Of a stretch of 64,000 nt of DNA, positions 36,513-45,934 are shown in pieces. Position 1 is the stretch's first letter, and each line of letters begins with the position of its first letter. Position numbers and translations under genes: made by a program. The stretch spans positions 372,001-436,000 of the forward strand of contig NZ_NIOF01000003.1 of assembly GCF_002205645.1 (NCBI RefSeq), in the 5' to 3' direction. The notes below the pieces were generated by a model. It saw only the letters and a program-made list of their open reading frames with translations. It was not told where the DNA came from and searched no databases. The stretch is from Roseateles aquatilis. GTDB lineage: Bacteria > Pseudomonadota > Gammaproteobacteria > Burkholderiales > Burkholderiaceae_C.

Positions 36513-37247
36513 TCAACGGAAAACGTCGAGCAAACGGTCCAGGCCGCCGTCGTTGATCGCGATCATGGCCTGCGCGCGCACCGCCGGCTTGGCGTGATAG
36601 GCCACGGACAGGCCGGCCGCGCCCATCATGGGTAGGTCGTTCGCGCCATCGCCGACGGCGATGCACTGCGCCGGCGAGGCGCCGATCCGGGCGGCGCAGG
36701 CCAGCATCATGCGGCGCTTCTCCTCGCCGTCGCAGATGTCGCCCCATTCCTGCATGACGAGGCCGCCGGTGAGCCGGCCGTCGACGATCTCCAGTTCGTT
36801 GCTGCGGACGAAGTCCATGCCGAGCTCGGCGGCGACATGGCGCGTGAAGTAAGTGAAGCCGCCGGAGACCAGCACCAGGGTCAGCCCCGCGGCCTTGAGC
36901 GCGGCGCAGAGGTCGCGCGCGCCGGGGTTGAAGGTCAGGCGGTCGCGCAGGACCCGGGCCAGCGCGTCCTCGTCGACGCCCCTGAGCAGCGCCAGGCGGC
37001 GGCGCAGGCTGTCCTTGAAGTCGGTGATCTCGCCGCGCATCGCGGCCTCGGTGATCGCGGCGACCTCGTCCTTGCGGCCCGCGGCGGCGGCGATCTCGTC
37101 GATGCACTCGATCGAGATCAGCGTCGAGTCCATGTCGAAGGCGGCGAGCTTGAAGTCGGCCAGCGACAGCGGGGCGGTGAAGCCCTGCAAGACGAGGGGG
37201 GACGACGAGGCGGGCGACGAGGGCGACGAGGGAGAACAGGAAGTCAT
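36513..37247 (-). CDS. serB: Phosphoserine phosphatase SerB
   Basis: HAD-family phosphatase of 244 residues, the last step of serine synthesis. Motif I is FDMDST with Asp38 as nucleophile and Asp40 as acid/base, motif II is LVLVSGGFTYFT, and motif III includes GDGANDLPMM. There is no N-terminal ACT domain, as in the shorter SerB form. The ATG at 37247 begins a Ser/Pro-rich lead of about 18 residues; an upstream in-frame Met at 37361 would put the hairpin at 37285-37323 inside the gene and is less likely. Confidence 0.92.
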   Translation of the reverse strand: MTSCSPSSPSSPASSSPLVLQGFTAPLSLADFKLAAFDMDSTLISIECIDEIAAAAGRKDEVAAITEAAMRGEITDFKDSLRRRLALLRGVDEDALARVLRDRLTFNPGARDLCAALKAAGLTLVLVSGGFTYFTRHVAAELGMDFVRSNELEIVDGRLTGGLVMQEWGDICDGEEKRRMMLACAARIGASPAQCIAVGDGANDLPMMGAAGLSVAYHAKPAVRAQAMIAINDGGLDRLLDVFR

Positions 37248-37284
37248 GCGAGCGAAGCCTGGGTCGGAATCTTGAAAGAGGAAA

Positions 37285-37323
37285 GTCCCCGCCGACGATT
37301 CAGCGCGAGCGGTCGACGGGGAC
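37285..37323. other. Hairpin in the serB leader; remainder of the 377-base gap shows no gene
   Basis: GTCCCCGCCGAC (37285-37296) and GTCGACGGGGAC (37312-37323) pair with one mismatch, about 40 bases upstream of the serB start. It could be an attenuator-like leader structure. Between it and the mfd terminator (37324-37560) I find only short open frames without family signals or good ribosome-binding sites. Confidence 0.4.
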
Positions 37324-37563
37324 GGGCGGCAGCTTAGCGCAGTCGCCGGGGTGAGCTTCAACGCGCAGGGGACGAGGTGGAGGGCATGCCGCGGGAGGAG
37401 GCCTCAGATCAACCATCACGTGATGCATCGGGCGCTCAAGAAGGTTCGATGCGGACCGGTCCAGGAGCTCGTTCCATTCAGCGCACTGCCTGGAACCGAT
37501 GGCGTCGCGTGTCGTCTTCCAGCAGATTGCGCGATGACTGCCGAATCCTGGGGATGACGAATG

Positions 37564-37588
37564 AAAACGGCGGCCAACAGGCCGCCGT
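37564..37588 (-). terminator. Intrinsic terminator of mfd
   Basis: On the minus strand ACGGCGGCC (37588-37580), loop TGTT and GGCCGCCGT (37575-37567) are followed by a run of Ts (37567-37564), 37 bases after the mfd stop. A textbook rho-independent terminator. Confidence 0.85.
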
Positions 37589-37624
37589 CCATATCGTCGC
37601 CGTACGCCACGGTGGCGCCGCACC

Positions 37625-40600
37625 TCAGGGCTGCGTCACCGGCGCCCCCAGCAACCTCAACACCTCCCGCACCGCCTGCGCCCGGTCCTTCGGATCGGTC
37701 AGCGCCTTGTCGATGCGGAGCTTCTCGTTGCCCACCAACTTGATGTTGCGGTTCTTCTGCACCAGCTCGATCACCCGCAGCGCGTCGATCGGCGGGTTGG
37801 GGCGGAAGTTGATGTTGATGACCGTCGGCGCGGCGTCGATCTTCACCACGCCGTAGGGCTTGGCCAGGACCCGCAAGCGGTGCGTGTCGAACAGCGTCTG
37901 GCCCTGCGCGGGCAGCTTGCCGAAACGGTCGGTGATCTCCTCCAGCATCGCGTCGATCTGATCGGTCTTGTCGGCCGTGGCCAGCCGCTTGTACAGCGAC
38001 AGGCGCTGGTGCACGTCGCCGCAGTACGCGTCGGGCAGCAGCGCGGGCGCGTGCAGGTTGATCTCGGTCGTGGCGGACAGGGGGCTGAGCAGGTCCGGCT
38101 CGCGGCCGGCCTTGAGCGAGCGCACCGCCTCGGACAGCATCTCGTTGTAGAGCTGGAAGCCGATCTCCATCATGTTGCCGCTCTGGTGCTCGCCCAGCAC
38201 CTCGCCGGCGCCGCGGATCTCCAGGTCGTGCATCGCCAGGTAGAAGCCCGAGCCCAGCTCCTCCATCGCCTGGATCGCCTCCAGCCGCTGCGCCGCCTGC
38301 TTGGTCAGGCCCTGCACGTCGGGGACCATCAGGTAGGCATAGGCCTGGTGGTGCGAGCGGCCCACGCGCCCGCGCAACTGGTGCAGCTGCGCCAGGCCGA
38401 ACTTGTCGGCGCGGCTGATGACGATGGTGTTGGCGCTGGGCACGTCGATGCCGGTCTCGATGATGGTCGAGCACAGCAGGAGGTTGTGCTTGCCGCCGAC
38501 GAACTCGCGCATCACCCGCTCCAGCTCGCGCTCGGGCATCTGGCCGTGCGCCACGACGATGCGGGCCTCCGGCAGCAGCTCCTCGAGCTTCATCCGGCGG
38601 TTCTCGATCGTCTCGACCTCGTTGTGCAGGAAGTAGACCTGCCCGCCGCGCTTGAGCTCGCGCAGCACCGCTTCGCGGATGGTGCCGCTGGTCTCGGCGC
38701 GCACGAAGGTCTTGATCGCCAGGCGCCGCTGCGGCGCCGTCGCGATCACGCTCAGGTCGCGCAGACCCTCCAGCGCCATGCCCAGCGTGCGCGGGATGGG
38801 CGTGGCGGTCAGCGTCAGCACGTCGACCTCGGCGCGCATCGCCTTCATCGCCTCCTTGTGGCGGACGCCGAAGCGGTGCTCCTCGTCGATCACCAGCAGG
38901 CCCAGGCGCTTGAACTTGACGTCGCCGGACAGCAGCTTGTGCGTGCCGATGACGATGTCGATCGAGCCGTCGGCCAGGCCCTCCATCGCCGCCTTGATCT
39001 CCTTGGCGGACCGGAAGCGGCTCATCTCCGCCACCTTCACCGGCCAGCGGCCGAAACGATCGGCGATGTTCTGGAAGTGCTGCTCGGCCAGCAGCGTCGT
39101 GGGCGCCAGCACCGCGACCTGCTTGCCGCCCATCACGGCCACGAAGGCCGCGCGCAACGCGACCTCGGTCTTGCCGAAGCCGACGTCGCCGCACACCAGG
39201 CGGTCCATCGGCTTGGGGCTGATCATGTCCTGGATCACCGCGTGGATGGCGGCGCGCTGGTCGGGCGTCTCCTCGAAGCCGAAACTGGCCGCGAAGGCCT
39301 CGTAGTCGTGCGGCGAGTAGCGGAACGCGTGGCCCTCCCGCGCGGCGCGGCGGGCGTAGAGGTTGAGCAGCTCCGCGGCGGTGTCGCGCACCTGCTCCGC
39401 GGCCTTGCGCCTGGCCTTGTCCCACTGGCCGGAGCCCAGCCGGTGCAGCGGCGCCTCCTCGGCGCTGACGCCGGTGTAGCGGCTGATCAGGTGCAGTTGC
39501 GCCACCGGCACGTACAGCGTCGCCTTGTCGGCGTATTCGAGGTGCAGGAACTCGCTGGCGCCGTCGCCCAGGTCGATGTTGACCAGGCCCAGGTAACGGC
39601 CGATGCCGTGGTTGGTGTGCACGACCGGGTCACCGACCTTGAGCTCGGACAGGTCCTTGATCAGCGCGTTGACGTCGCTGACCTGCTCCTGCTTGCGGCG
39701 CCGGCGCGTCGTGGGCGTGGTGGCGAAGAGCTCGGTCTCGGTGAACAGCTGGATCTGGCGCCCGTCGTCCGGCTCGTTCCAGAAGAATCCGGCCGCCAGC
39801 GGCGCCGCCGTGATCGCGAAACGTTCGTCCTTGTCGGCCTCGAATTCCGCCAGGTCCTTGACCGACGGCGGATCGATCTTGTTGTCCCGCAGCAGTTCGA
39901 GCAGGCTCTCGCGGCGGCCCTCGCTCTCGGCCAGCAGCAGCACGCGGTAGGCCGTGCTCTTCAGGTGGGCGGCCAGGCGCGCCAGCGGCTCCTGGGCGCC
40001 GCGCTCGACGCTGACGTCGGGCAGCGGCCGGGCGTAGTCGACTGCCTCGGCACCGCGCACCGACAGCACCGCATGCCGATGCGTGGCGGTGAAGAAGTCC
40101 TCGGGCCGCAGGAAGATTTCCTCGGGCGGCAGGATGGGCCGGTCGGGGTCGTGCTGCAGGAAACGGTGGCGCTCGCGGGTGTCGGTCCAGAAGCGCTGCA
40201 GCGCGTCGTCGACCTCCCCGTGCAACACCAGGCCGGCTTGCGCGGGCAGGTAGTCGAACAGGCTCGCGACCTGGTCGAAGAACAGCGGCAGGTAGTACTC
40301 GATGCCGGCGGTGGCCAGGCCCGTGTCGATGTCCTTGTAGATGCGCGACTTGGTCGGGTCGCCGTCCATCTTCTCGCGCCAGCGCGCCCGGAAGGCCTTG
40401 CGCGAGGACTCGTCCATCGGGAACTCGCGGCCGGGCAGCAGGCGCACGTCGGGCACCGGGTACAGGCTGCGCTGCGAGTCCGGGTCGAAGACGCGGATCG
40501 AGTCCACTTCATCGCCGAACAGGTCGACGCGGTAAGGCACCGGCGACCCCATCGGGAACAGGTCGATCAGGCCGCCGCGCACCGCGTATTCGCCGGGCGA

Positions 40601-41092
40601 CACCACCTGGCTGACGTGCTGGTAGCCGCCCAGCGTCAGCTGCTGCTTCAAGCCGGACTCGTCGAGCCGCTGCTTCTGGCGGAAGTTGAAGGTCGTCGCG
40701 GCCAGGAACGACGGCGGTGCCAGCCGCGCCAGCGCGGTGGTGGCCGGCAGCACCACGACGTCGAGGTCGCGATCGGCGGTCGCCTTGCCATTGGCCTGCA
40801 GCAGCCGCCACAGCGTGGCCAGCCGTTCGGAGATCAGGTCCTGGTGCGGGCTGAAGCTGTCATACGGCAGCGTCTCCCAATCGGGGAAGACGGCCACGCG
40901 CAGTTCCGGCGCGAAGAACTTGAGCTCGTCCTCCAGCCGCTGGGTGTCGCCGGGCTCGGCGGTGACGATCAGCGTCAGCCGGCCGGCGGCCACCTGCTGC
41001 CGCGCGAAGCGCGAGAGCAGCAGCGCGTCGGCGGAGCCGGTGGGGCGGGGCAGGGTGAAGCGTTTGCCGGGGGAGAGTGGGGACAGCTGCAT
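37625..41092 (-). CDS. mfd: Transcription-repair coupling factor Mfd
   Basis: Superfamily 2 translocase of 1155 residues, the normal length. It displaces stalled RNA polymerase and recruits UvrA. Domain order is visible: UvrB-like N-terminus (FFAPELRVAVFPDWETLPYD), the polymerase-interacting region (VGDPVVHTNHGIGRYLG), helicase motifs VCGDVGFGKTEVALRAAF and VIDEEHRFGVRH, TATPIPRTL, and the C-terminal regulatory domain. The ATG at 41092 fits the family start; sequence read through upstream of it is Arg/Pro-rich and unlikely to be translated. Single gene with its own terminator. Confidence 0.96.
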   Translation of the reverse strand: MQLSPLSPGKRFTLPRPTGSADALLLSRFARQQVAAGRLTLIVTAEPGDTQRLEDELKFFAPELRVAVFPDWETLPYDSFSPHQDLISERLATLWRLLQANGKATADRDLDVVVLPATTALARLAPPSFLAATTFNFRQKQRLDESGLKQQLTLGGYQHVSQVVSPGEYAVRGGLIDLFPMGSPVPYRVDLFGDEVDSIRVFDPDSQRSLYPVPDVRLLPGREFPMDESSRKAFRARWREKMDGDPTKSRIYKDIDTGLATAGIEYYLPLFFDQVASLFDYLPAQAGLVLHGEVDDALQRFWTDTRERHRFLQHDPDRPILPPEEIFLRPEDFFTATHRHAVLSVRGAEAVDYARPLPDVSVERGAQEPLARLAAHLKSTAYRVLLLAESEGRRESLLELLRDNKIDPPSVKDLAEFEADKDERFAITAAPLAAGFFWNEPDDGRQIQLFTETELFATTPTTRRRRKQEQVSDVNALIKDLSELKVGDPVVHTNHGIGRYLGLVNIDLGDGASEFLHLEYADKATLYVPVAQLHLISRYTGVSAEEAPLHRLGSGQWDKARRKAAEQVRDTAAELLNLYARRAAREGHAFRYSPHDYEAFAASFGFEETPDQRAAIHAVIQDMISPKPMDRLVCGDVGFGKTEVALRAAFVAVMGGKQVAVLAPTTLLAEQHFQNIADRFGRWPVKVAEMSRFRSAKEIKAAMEGLADGSIDIVIGTHKLLSGDVKFKRLGLLVIDEEHRFGVRHKEAMKAMRAEVDVLTLTATPIPRTLGMALEGLRDLSVIATAPQRRLAIKTFVRAETSGTIREAVLRELKRGGQVYFLHNEVETIENRRMKLEELLPEARIVVAHGQMPERELERVMREFVGGKHNLLLCSTIIETGIDVPSANTIVISRADKFGLAQLHQLRGRVGRSHHQAYAYLMVPDVQGLTKQAAQRLEAIQAMEELGSGFYLAMHDLEIRGAGEVLGEHQSGNMMEIGFQLYNEMLSEAVRSLKAGREPDLLSPLSATTEINLHAPALLPDAYCGDVHQRLSLYKRLATADKTDQIDAMLEEITDRFGKLPAQGQTLFDTHRLRVLAKPYGVVKIDAAPTVININFRPNPPIDALRVIELVQKNRNIKLVGNEKLRIDKALTDPKDRAQAVREVLRLLGAPVTQP

Positions 41093-41324
41093 GGCGCACA
41101 AATGAGGACAGCCCCGGGTGGGGGCCGAGGGGAATTGTAGGGAGCGCGGCGCGCGTCGGCCGGCCGTCATGGCAGTCGTCGTACCCGGCCCGGGGTTCCT
41201 GGTGGATTCCAGGGTCGAGCGCGCGCGGCACGACCACTGTCGCCGCCTGGCGTGACGGATCGCGGTCATAGGCGGCGGGCGGCCTGCTTCGAAGAATGAC
41301 GGCTTCCTTGGAGGTCGTTTTTCT

Positions 41325-44108
41325 ATGCACAGTTCCTTCTTCTCCGGCCACGGCGCGCGGCGATCCGCCATCGCCGGCGCCGTCCTGATCTGCTGCCATC
41401 TGGCGGCACCCTCGGCAATGGCCGAAGCCGTGATCCCCTTGTCTCCAACGGCGTTGCCCGAGGGGCGGGTCGTGACCCGCGGCCGCTTCGGACCGACCTC
41501 GTCCGCGGACGGTGTCATGCGTATCCGGCAACTGGATGGCCACGGCGTGCTCGATTGGAACGCGTTCGACATCGGACGAGCCGCGAAGGTGACGTTCGAA
41601 CAGCCGGGCCGCGAGTCGGTGGTCGTCAATCGCGTGGTCGGCGCCGAAGCGAGCCGTATCGAAGGCACGTTGTCGTCGAACGGTCAGGTGTTCCTCCTGA
41701 ACGAATGGGGCATCCTCGTCGGGCCCGAGGCCAAGATCGATGTCGGCGGGCTCGTGCTTTCGACGGTGAAAGCCGCGGAGGAAGGCCTGATGCGCGGCGA
41801 TGTCGTCATCGGTGGGCTGACCCCCACGGGCGGCGCCGAGCAGGTCCGGCAGTACGGCCGCATCCGCATCCACGACCGCGGTGTCGCGGTGCTCGCGGGT
41901 GGGCAGGTGACGATCGGAGCGGGCATCCAGGTGCCGGGCGGTCGAGTGATCGTGCGGGGGCAAGGTGTCGAGATCGCAGATTCCGCGGTCCTGATCGATG
42001 TCTCCGGCGAAGGCGCGATGTCCGCCGGGGAAATCGACATGAAGTCCGCGAAGACGTTGTCGATCATCGGTCAACTGAGGGCCGGCGCGGAGAAGGCGAG
42101 TGGCGGCGCGATTCGGCTGGCCGGCGACGACGTGGTGCTTGCGGGCAGCCTGACCACGAGAAGCCTGGCGCGTGACGGCGGCAACGTTGTTGTCACCGCG
42201 AACCGCGGCGTGGAGCAAACGTCAGCGATCCTGGCGGGCGGAGGGCGTGATGGCGGCTCGGTGCGAATCGATGCCGGACGCGGCGCGCTCACGATTCGGG
42301 AGGCGCCGTTGGTGGTCAACGGCCTGGAGGGGGCCGGGGGCAGCGTCGATTTGCGCGCCACGTCGTTCTCCATGCAGGGAGGCGAGATGCTCGCCACCGG
42401 CGCGACTCGGGGCGGGCGGGTGACGGTGGAGGCGAGCGGTGCGCCGGAGTCAGCGGTGCTCGGGATCGCCGGTCGCGTCGATCTGAATGCCAGCGCCACG
42501 CAGTCGGGCGACGGCGGAAGCGTGACGCTGAAGTCCGCAGGCGCCATCGCAGCCGCGCCGCGCGTCAACCTCCGCGTCAACGGAGCCGGGCCCCAGGGGC
42601 GTCAGGGCACGCTTGAACTGCGGGCCGGCAGGGGCAGCCCGATGGGGGCCTACCTTGACCTCGGCAAGGAGGCCGGGCGCGGCGGACAACTGAATCTGGG
42701 CGCACCCGCCTGGCTGCTGTCGGAGGTGAAGCCAGATGGCCGCTCCGGGGACGGTGCCTCGCGAAGCGACGCGGCCGGTGTCAGCGCGCCCGTCGGATTG
42801 ATGGTGAGCGAGCTCTCCACTTGGCTGGACCGCGGACTGTCGGTCGAACTCGCGGCCACCGACCGGATCGAGCTGGCCCATCCGCTCGCGACCCAGGCCG
42901 TCGACTCCGGCCGCCTGACGCTGCGTGCCGCGGACATCGCGTTGAATGCCGACATTCGACGCGCGACGGGGGGCCTCGCGGCCACGCTGATCTCGCGAGC
43001 CACGCCGGGATCAATCGCGATGGCTGACGACACGCGTGTCGAGATGCCACGGTCCACCGTCACCTTCGAGGTGCCGGGGCCGGCCAGCCGCACGGATGCC
43101 ACCAGCACACGGCACGGCCTGAGACTGGCCAGGGTGTCGGCGCAGGCGTTGAAGATCGAGTCACGAAGCGCCGGCCTGAGCTGGGCCGTGGCGGACAAGA
43201 CCTACGACGGCACCACGCGAGCCGACGTCGAGCACGCCACTCTGCACGGCGTGAGCTTCACGCCGGACAGCAATCTGCGCGTACATGTCGATGCGACTTT
43301 CGCCGACCGGCGCGCCGCTAGGGACGTGGTGGCTACGGCCACCGTCTCGCTCACGGGCCACAACGGCGACCAGCGCACGGAGGTGCGTCTGCACGAGATC
43401 GAGATGGATCTGAGCGACACCGTGACGCGGTCGAATCGCGAGTGGGAGACGGTGGCGACCATTCGGCCCAGACTGTTGCCCGTCACCGCCGTGTCGACGC
43501 CCAAACCCTACGACGGCACACGAACGGCGCTGGTGGAGCTCGCCGTCGAGCCGCTGCCGCAGGACGAGGTCCTGGTGGCTCACGAGCGGGCCGAGTTCGA
43601 CGACCCCAGGCCGGGCGTTGGCAAGACGATCACCGTCAGCGGGCTCACCCTGGGCGGAAGGGATGGCGGGAACTACAGGGTCGAGCCGTCGACCTTGACG
43701 CTTCGCGATGGTCGAATCGACGGCGTGGTGCCATCCGAACCCGTCCCACCGACGGCGATCACGCCACCGATCGCACCACCGATCACGCCACCGATCACAC
43801 CACCGGTCACACCACCGGTCACACCACCGATCGCACCACCGGTCACACCACCGATCGCACCGCCGATCACGCTTCCGATCACGCCGCTAGTCACGCCACC
43901 GATCGCACCGCCGATCGCGCCGCCCGTGCCGGAGCGATCGTCGATCACGGATCGATCGAACTGGGCCTGCCCGCGGTCGTTCGACGTCGAGATGCGCGAG
44001 ATCACGACCTGCGATGGACGGGCGGGCCGGACGGAGCCCTTGCTCCTGGGGCCGGATCTGCGCCTCGATGACGGCATCCGGCTTCCCGATGCGCGCCGTC
44101 CGATCTGA
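41325..44108 (+). CDS. TpsA1: two-partner-secretion exoprotein with YDG domains
   Basis: Large exoprotein of 927 residues. Signal peptide ends at AMA/E (residue 33). The TPS secretion domain covers about 40-200 (DGVMRIRQLDGHGVLDWNAFDIG, then Asn126-Glu-Trp-Gly where homologues have N-P-N/H-G). A beta-helix-like repeat region follows to about 600, then two YDG/MBG-type modules (KTYDGTT, KPYDGTR), a 14-unit proline repeat and a C-terminal segment with Cys882 and Cys896. The Cys pair after a proline tract recalls the HMW1 adhesin anchor. TpsB is encoded 69 bases downstream. GGAGG lies 10 bases before the ATG. Probably a surface adhesin. Confidence 0.85.
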   Translation: MHSSFFSGHGARRSAIAGAVLICCHLAAPSAMAEAVIPLSPTALPEGRVVTRGRFGPTSSADGVMRIRQLDGHGVLDWNAFDIGRAAKVTFEQPGRESVVVNRVVGAEASRIEGTLSSNGQVFLLNEWGILVGPEAKIDVGGLVLSTVKAAEEGLMRGDVVIGGLTPTGGAEQVRQYGRIRIHDRGVAVLAGGQVTIGAGIQVPGGRVIVRGQGVEIADSAVLIDVSGEGAMSAGEIDMKSAKTLSIIGQLRAGAEKASGGAIRLAGDDVVLAGSLTTRSLARDGGNVVVTANRGVEQTSAILAGGGRDGGSVRIDAGRGALTIREAPLVVNGLEGAGGSVDLRATSFSMQGGEMLATGATRGGRVTVEASGAPESAVLGIAGRVDLNASATQSGDGGSVTLKSAGAIAAAPRVNLRVNGAGPQGRQGTLELRAGRGSPMGAYLDLGKEAGRGGQLNLGAPAWLLSEVKPDGRSGDGASRSDAAGVSAPVGLMVSELSTWLDRGLSVELAATDRIELAHPLATQAVDSGRLTLRAADIALNADIRRATGGLAATLISRATPGSIAMADDTRVEMPRSTVTFEVPGPASRTDATSTRHGLRLARVSAQALKIESRSAGLSWAVADKTYDGTTRADVEHATLHGVSFTPDSNLRVHVDATFADRRAARDVVATATVSLTGHNGDQRTEVRLHEIEMDLSDTVTRSNREWETVATIRPRLLPVTAVSTPKPYDGTRTALVELAVEPLPQDEVLVAHERAEFDDPRPGVGKTITVSGLTLGGRDGGNYRVEPSTLTLRDGRIDGVVPSEPVPPTAITPPIAPPITPPITPPVTPPVTPPIAPPVTPPIAPPITLPITPLVTPPIAPPIAPPVPERSSITDRSNWACPRSFDVEMREITTCDGRAGRTEPLLLGPDLRLDDGIRLPDARRPI
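43758..43925 (+). repeat. Fourteen 12-bp units coding for a proline-rich stalk in TpsA1
   Basis: Units of the form RTC-RCR-CCR-CCG encode I/V-T/A-P-P. Units 10 and 11 are slightly diverged. The array keeps frame at any copy number, so it is a likely site of length variation of the stalk before the C-terminal Cys pair. Confidence 0.85.
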
Positions 44109-44177
44109 TCGGACCTCCGCCGAAATCACCCACGCGGCGAGAGCCGCCGCCTGTCTGAGAAACCTCTGCCCGACGGC

Positions 44178-45911
44178 ATGGAGCGCTCCTCCATGCTCGC
44201 GATAGCCATGAAGACCATGAAGACGTTCATTCCTTGTTCTTTCAACGCCCAGGCCACCGGCGGCGACGGGGCCCGACCGCGATCGAATCGCCGGTGCACG
44301 CCCCTCGGCGTGCTGGGGGGGCTCGCGCTCCTGCTCCCCAACTTGCCGGTCCTGGCCGCCGACCCCAGTCCGTCGATCGTCGCGTTGTCCTCCACCGCCG
44401 CAGGTAGCCCGCACGCGTCGACAGGCGGAACTCAGGTCGGTCCATCGATGCCGCATCGCCTTCGCATCGATGGCGTGACGGTGCTGGATGGCGCGGCGCT
44501 CGCGATCGAGCTGCAACCGATGTTGACGCACCTGGCGCCGCCCGATCGACTCGAGGCGCTGGCACGACGTGTGGAAGCTCAGGTGCGGGCGGCGGGGCGC
44601 CCATTTGCTCGGGCCTACGTGCCCTCGCAGGATCCGGCGCGAGGCGAATGGCGGATCGCCGTGGTCGAGGGACGTTACGGGCGCGTCGAACTGAACGGCG
44701 ATGCGACCGGCGACGCCAGGCCGTGGTTCGCCGATCTGAGCTCGGGACTTCCCATCGGCACGGAGTTCGAGCGGCAGGTGCTCATCGCTTCGCAGTTGCC
44801 CGGCATATCGGTACGGGCCGCCCTCGGGCCGGGCGCGGCGGTGGGCGAGGGCGACGTGGTCCTGACATTGAACCGGGCGCGGCGCTGGGAGGCGGAGATC
44901 GATCTCGACAACCACGGCAATCGTCATTCGGGACGCCATCGTCTGACGGCCTCGGGGCATGTCAACGGGGTGCTGCGCTTCGGGGATCGTCTGTCCGTGG
45001 TCGCCGGTGGGAACGACGGGCGCGGGTGGCAGGGATCGGTCGGATACGGCCTGCCGATCAGCACGCGCGGGTCGCGGCTGTCCCTGTCCGGTGGCCATCA
45101 TCACTACGAACTCGGCGGGGAGTTCAAGCCGCTGCGAGCAGAGGGTCAGGTCGATATCGGTGGACTCGCGGTCACGGTGCCGCTGGTGCTGACCGAATCG
45201 TCGCGCGTGAGCTGGCACATCGGCGCGGCCATGCGGCGAATGGTCAATCGGCAACGCGCCGTCGCCTTGGAGGACCCTCGGCGGTCGACGTCGGTGACAG
45301 CCGGCCTGCGGGGGGTGACATCCCTGTCTTCAGGCAGCGTCGCCTGGGGCGGCGTGGCGATGGAAGCAGGCAAGGTGCGGCTGCGCGATCCCGCCTGGGC
45401 CGCCATCGATGCAGCGGGTCCCCGCGTGGCGGGCGAGTTCCTGGTCATCTCCGCCGACGCCGCGCTGCTGAAGCAGTGGTCCGCATGGGGACTGCTGCTG
45501 AGAGCCAGCGGACAGATCGCGGACAAGAACCTCGACCCGTCGAGCAAGTTCGTTCTCGGGGGCCCGGCCAGCGTGCGCGCGTGGTCGCTCGGGGAGGTCT
45601 CGGGCGATCACGGCGTGCTTGCACAGACGGAGCTGCGTTATCGCTGGAATGCCCTGGAGCCGTTCGCCTTCATCGATGCGGGGCGCGTCAAGTTTCACCA
45701 CACACCGTGGGCGGCGCCCAAGGCCAGGGTGAAGGACCGCGACGGGCGGACGCTGGCCGGAACGGGCCTGGGACTGCGCTGGCGGCACGGGCGCTGGAGC
45801 GCCGAGGGAACGGCCGCCTGGCGGCTGGCGTCCGTGTCGCAGCGTCGGTCGGCATCTGACTCCCGCGCCAAGGTGCCGCAGGTATGGGTCAGCGTGAGCT
45901 ACGCCCTTTGA
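44178..45911 (+). CDS. TpsB: outer-membrane transporter of the FhaC/ShlB/HMW1B family
   Basis: Two-partner secretion pore, up to 577 residues. A signal sequence (RSNRRCTPLGVLGGLALLLPNLPVLAA) precedes a single clear POTRA-like region (about 95-175) and a C-terminal beta-barrel. The conserved barrel motif KFVLGGPASVRAW near residue 455 matches the L6-loop signature V-R-G/A-Y/F/W of the Omp85/TpsB superfamily. It should secrete TpsA1 and TpsA2, encoded on both sides of it. The start is uncertain: ATGs at 44178, 44193, 44208 and 44217 are in frame and none has a strong ribosome-binding site. Confidence 0.85.
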   Translation: MERSSMLAIAMKTMKTFIPCSFNAQATGGDGARPRSNRRCTPLGVLGGLALLLPNLPVLAADPSPSIVALSSTAAGSPHASTGGTQVGPSMPHRLRIDGVTVLDGAALAIELQPMLTHLAPPDRLEALARRVEAQVRAAGRPFARAYVPSQDPARGEWRIAVVEGRYGRVELNGDATGDARPWFADLSSGLPIGTEFERQVLIASQLPGISVRAALGPGAAVGEGDVVLTLNRARRWEAEIDLDNHGNRHSGRHRLTASGHVNGVLRFGDRLSVVAGGNDGRGWQGSVGYGLPISTRGSRLSLSGGHHHYELGGEFKPLRAEGQVDIGGLAVTVPLVLTESSRVSWHIGAAMRRMVNRQRAVALEDPRRSTSVTAGLRGVTSLSSGSVAWGGVAMEAGKVRLRDPAWAAIDAAGPRVAGEFLVISADAALLKQWSAWGLLLRASGQIADKNLDPSSKFVLGGPASVRAWSLGEVSGDHGVLAQTELRYRWNALEPFAFIDAGRVKFHHTPWAAPKARVKDRDGRTLAGTGLGLRWRHGRWSAEGTAAWRLASVSQRRSASDSRAKVPQVWVSVSYAL

Positions 45912-45934
45912 CATCGAGCAGCAGGAGACAGCGA

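Noticed and set aside
37300..37623. 107-codon minus-strand frame between mfd and serB
   Set aside because: It spans the mfd terminator, has an Arg-rich composition and no ribosome-binding site or family resemblance.
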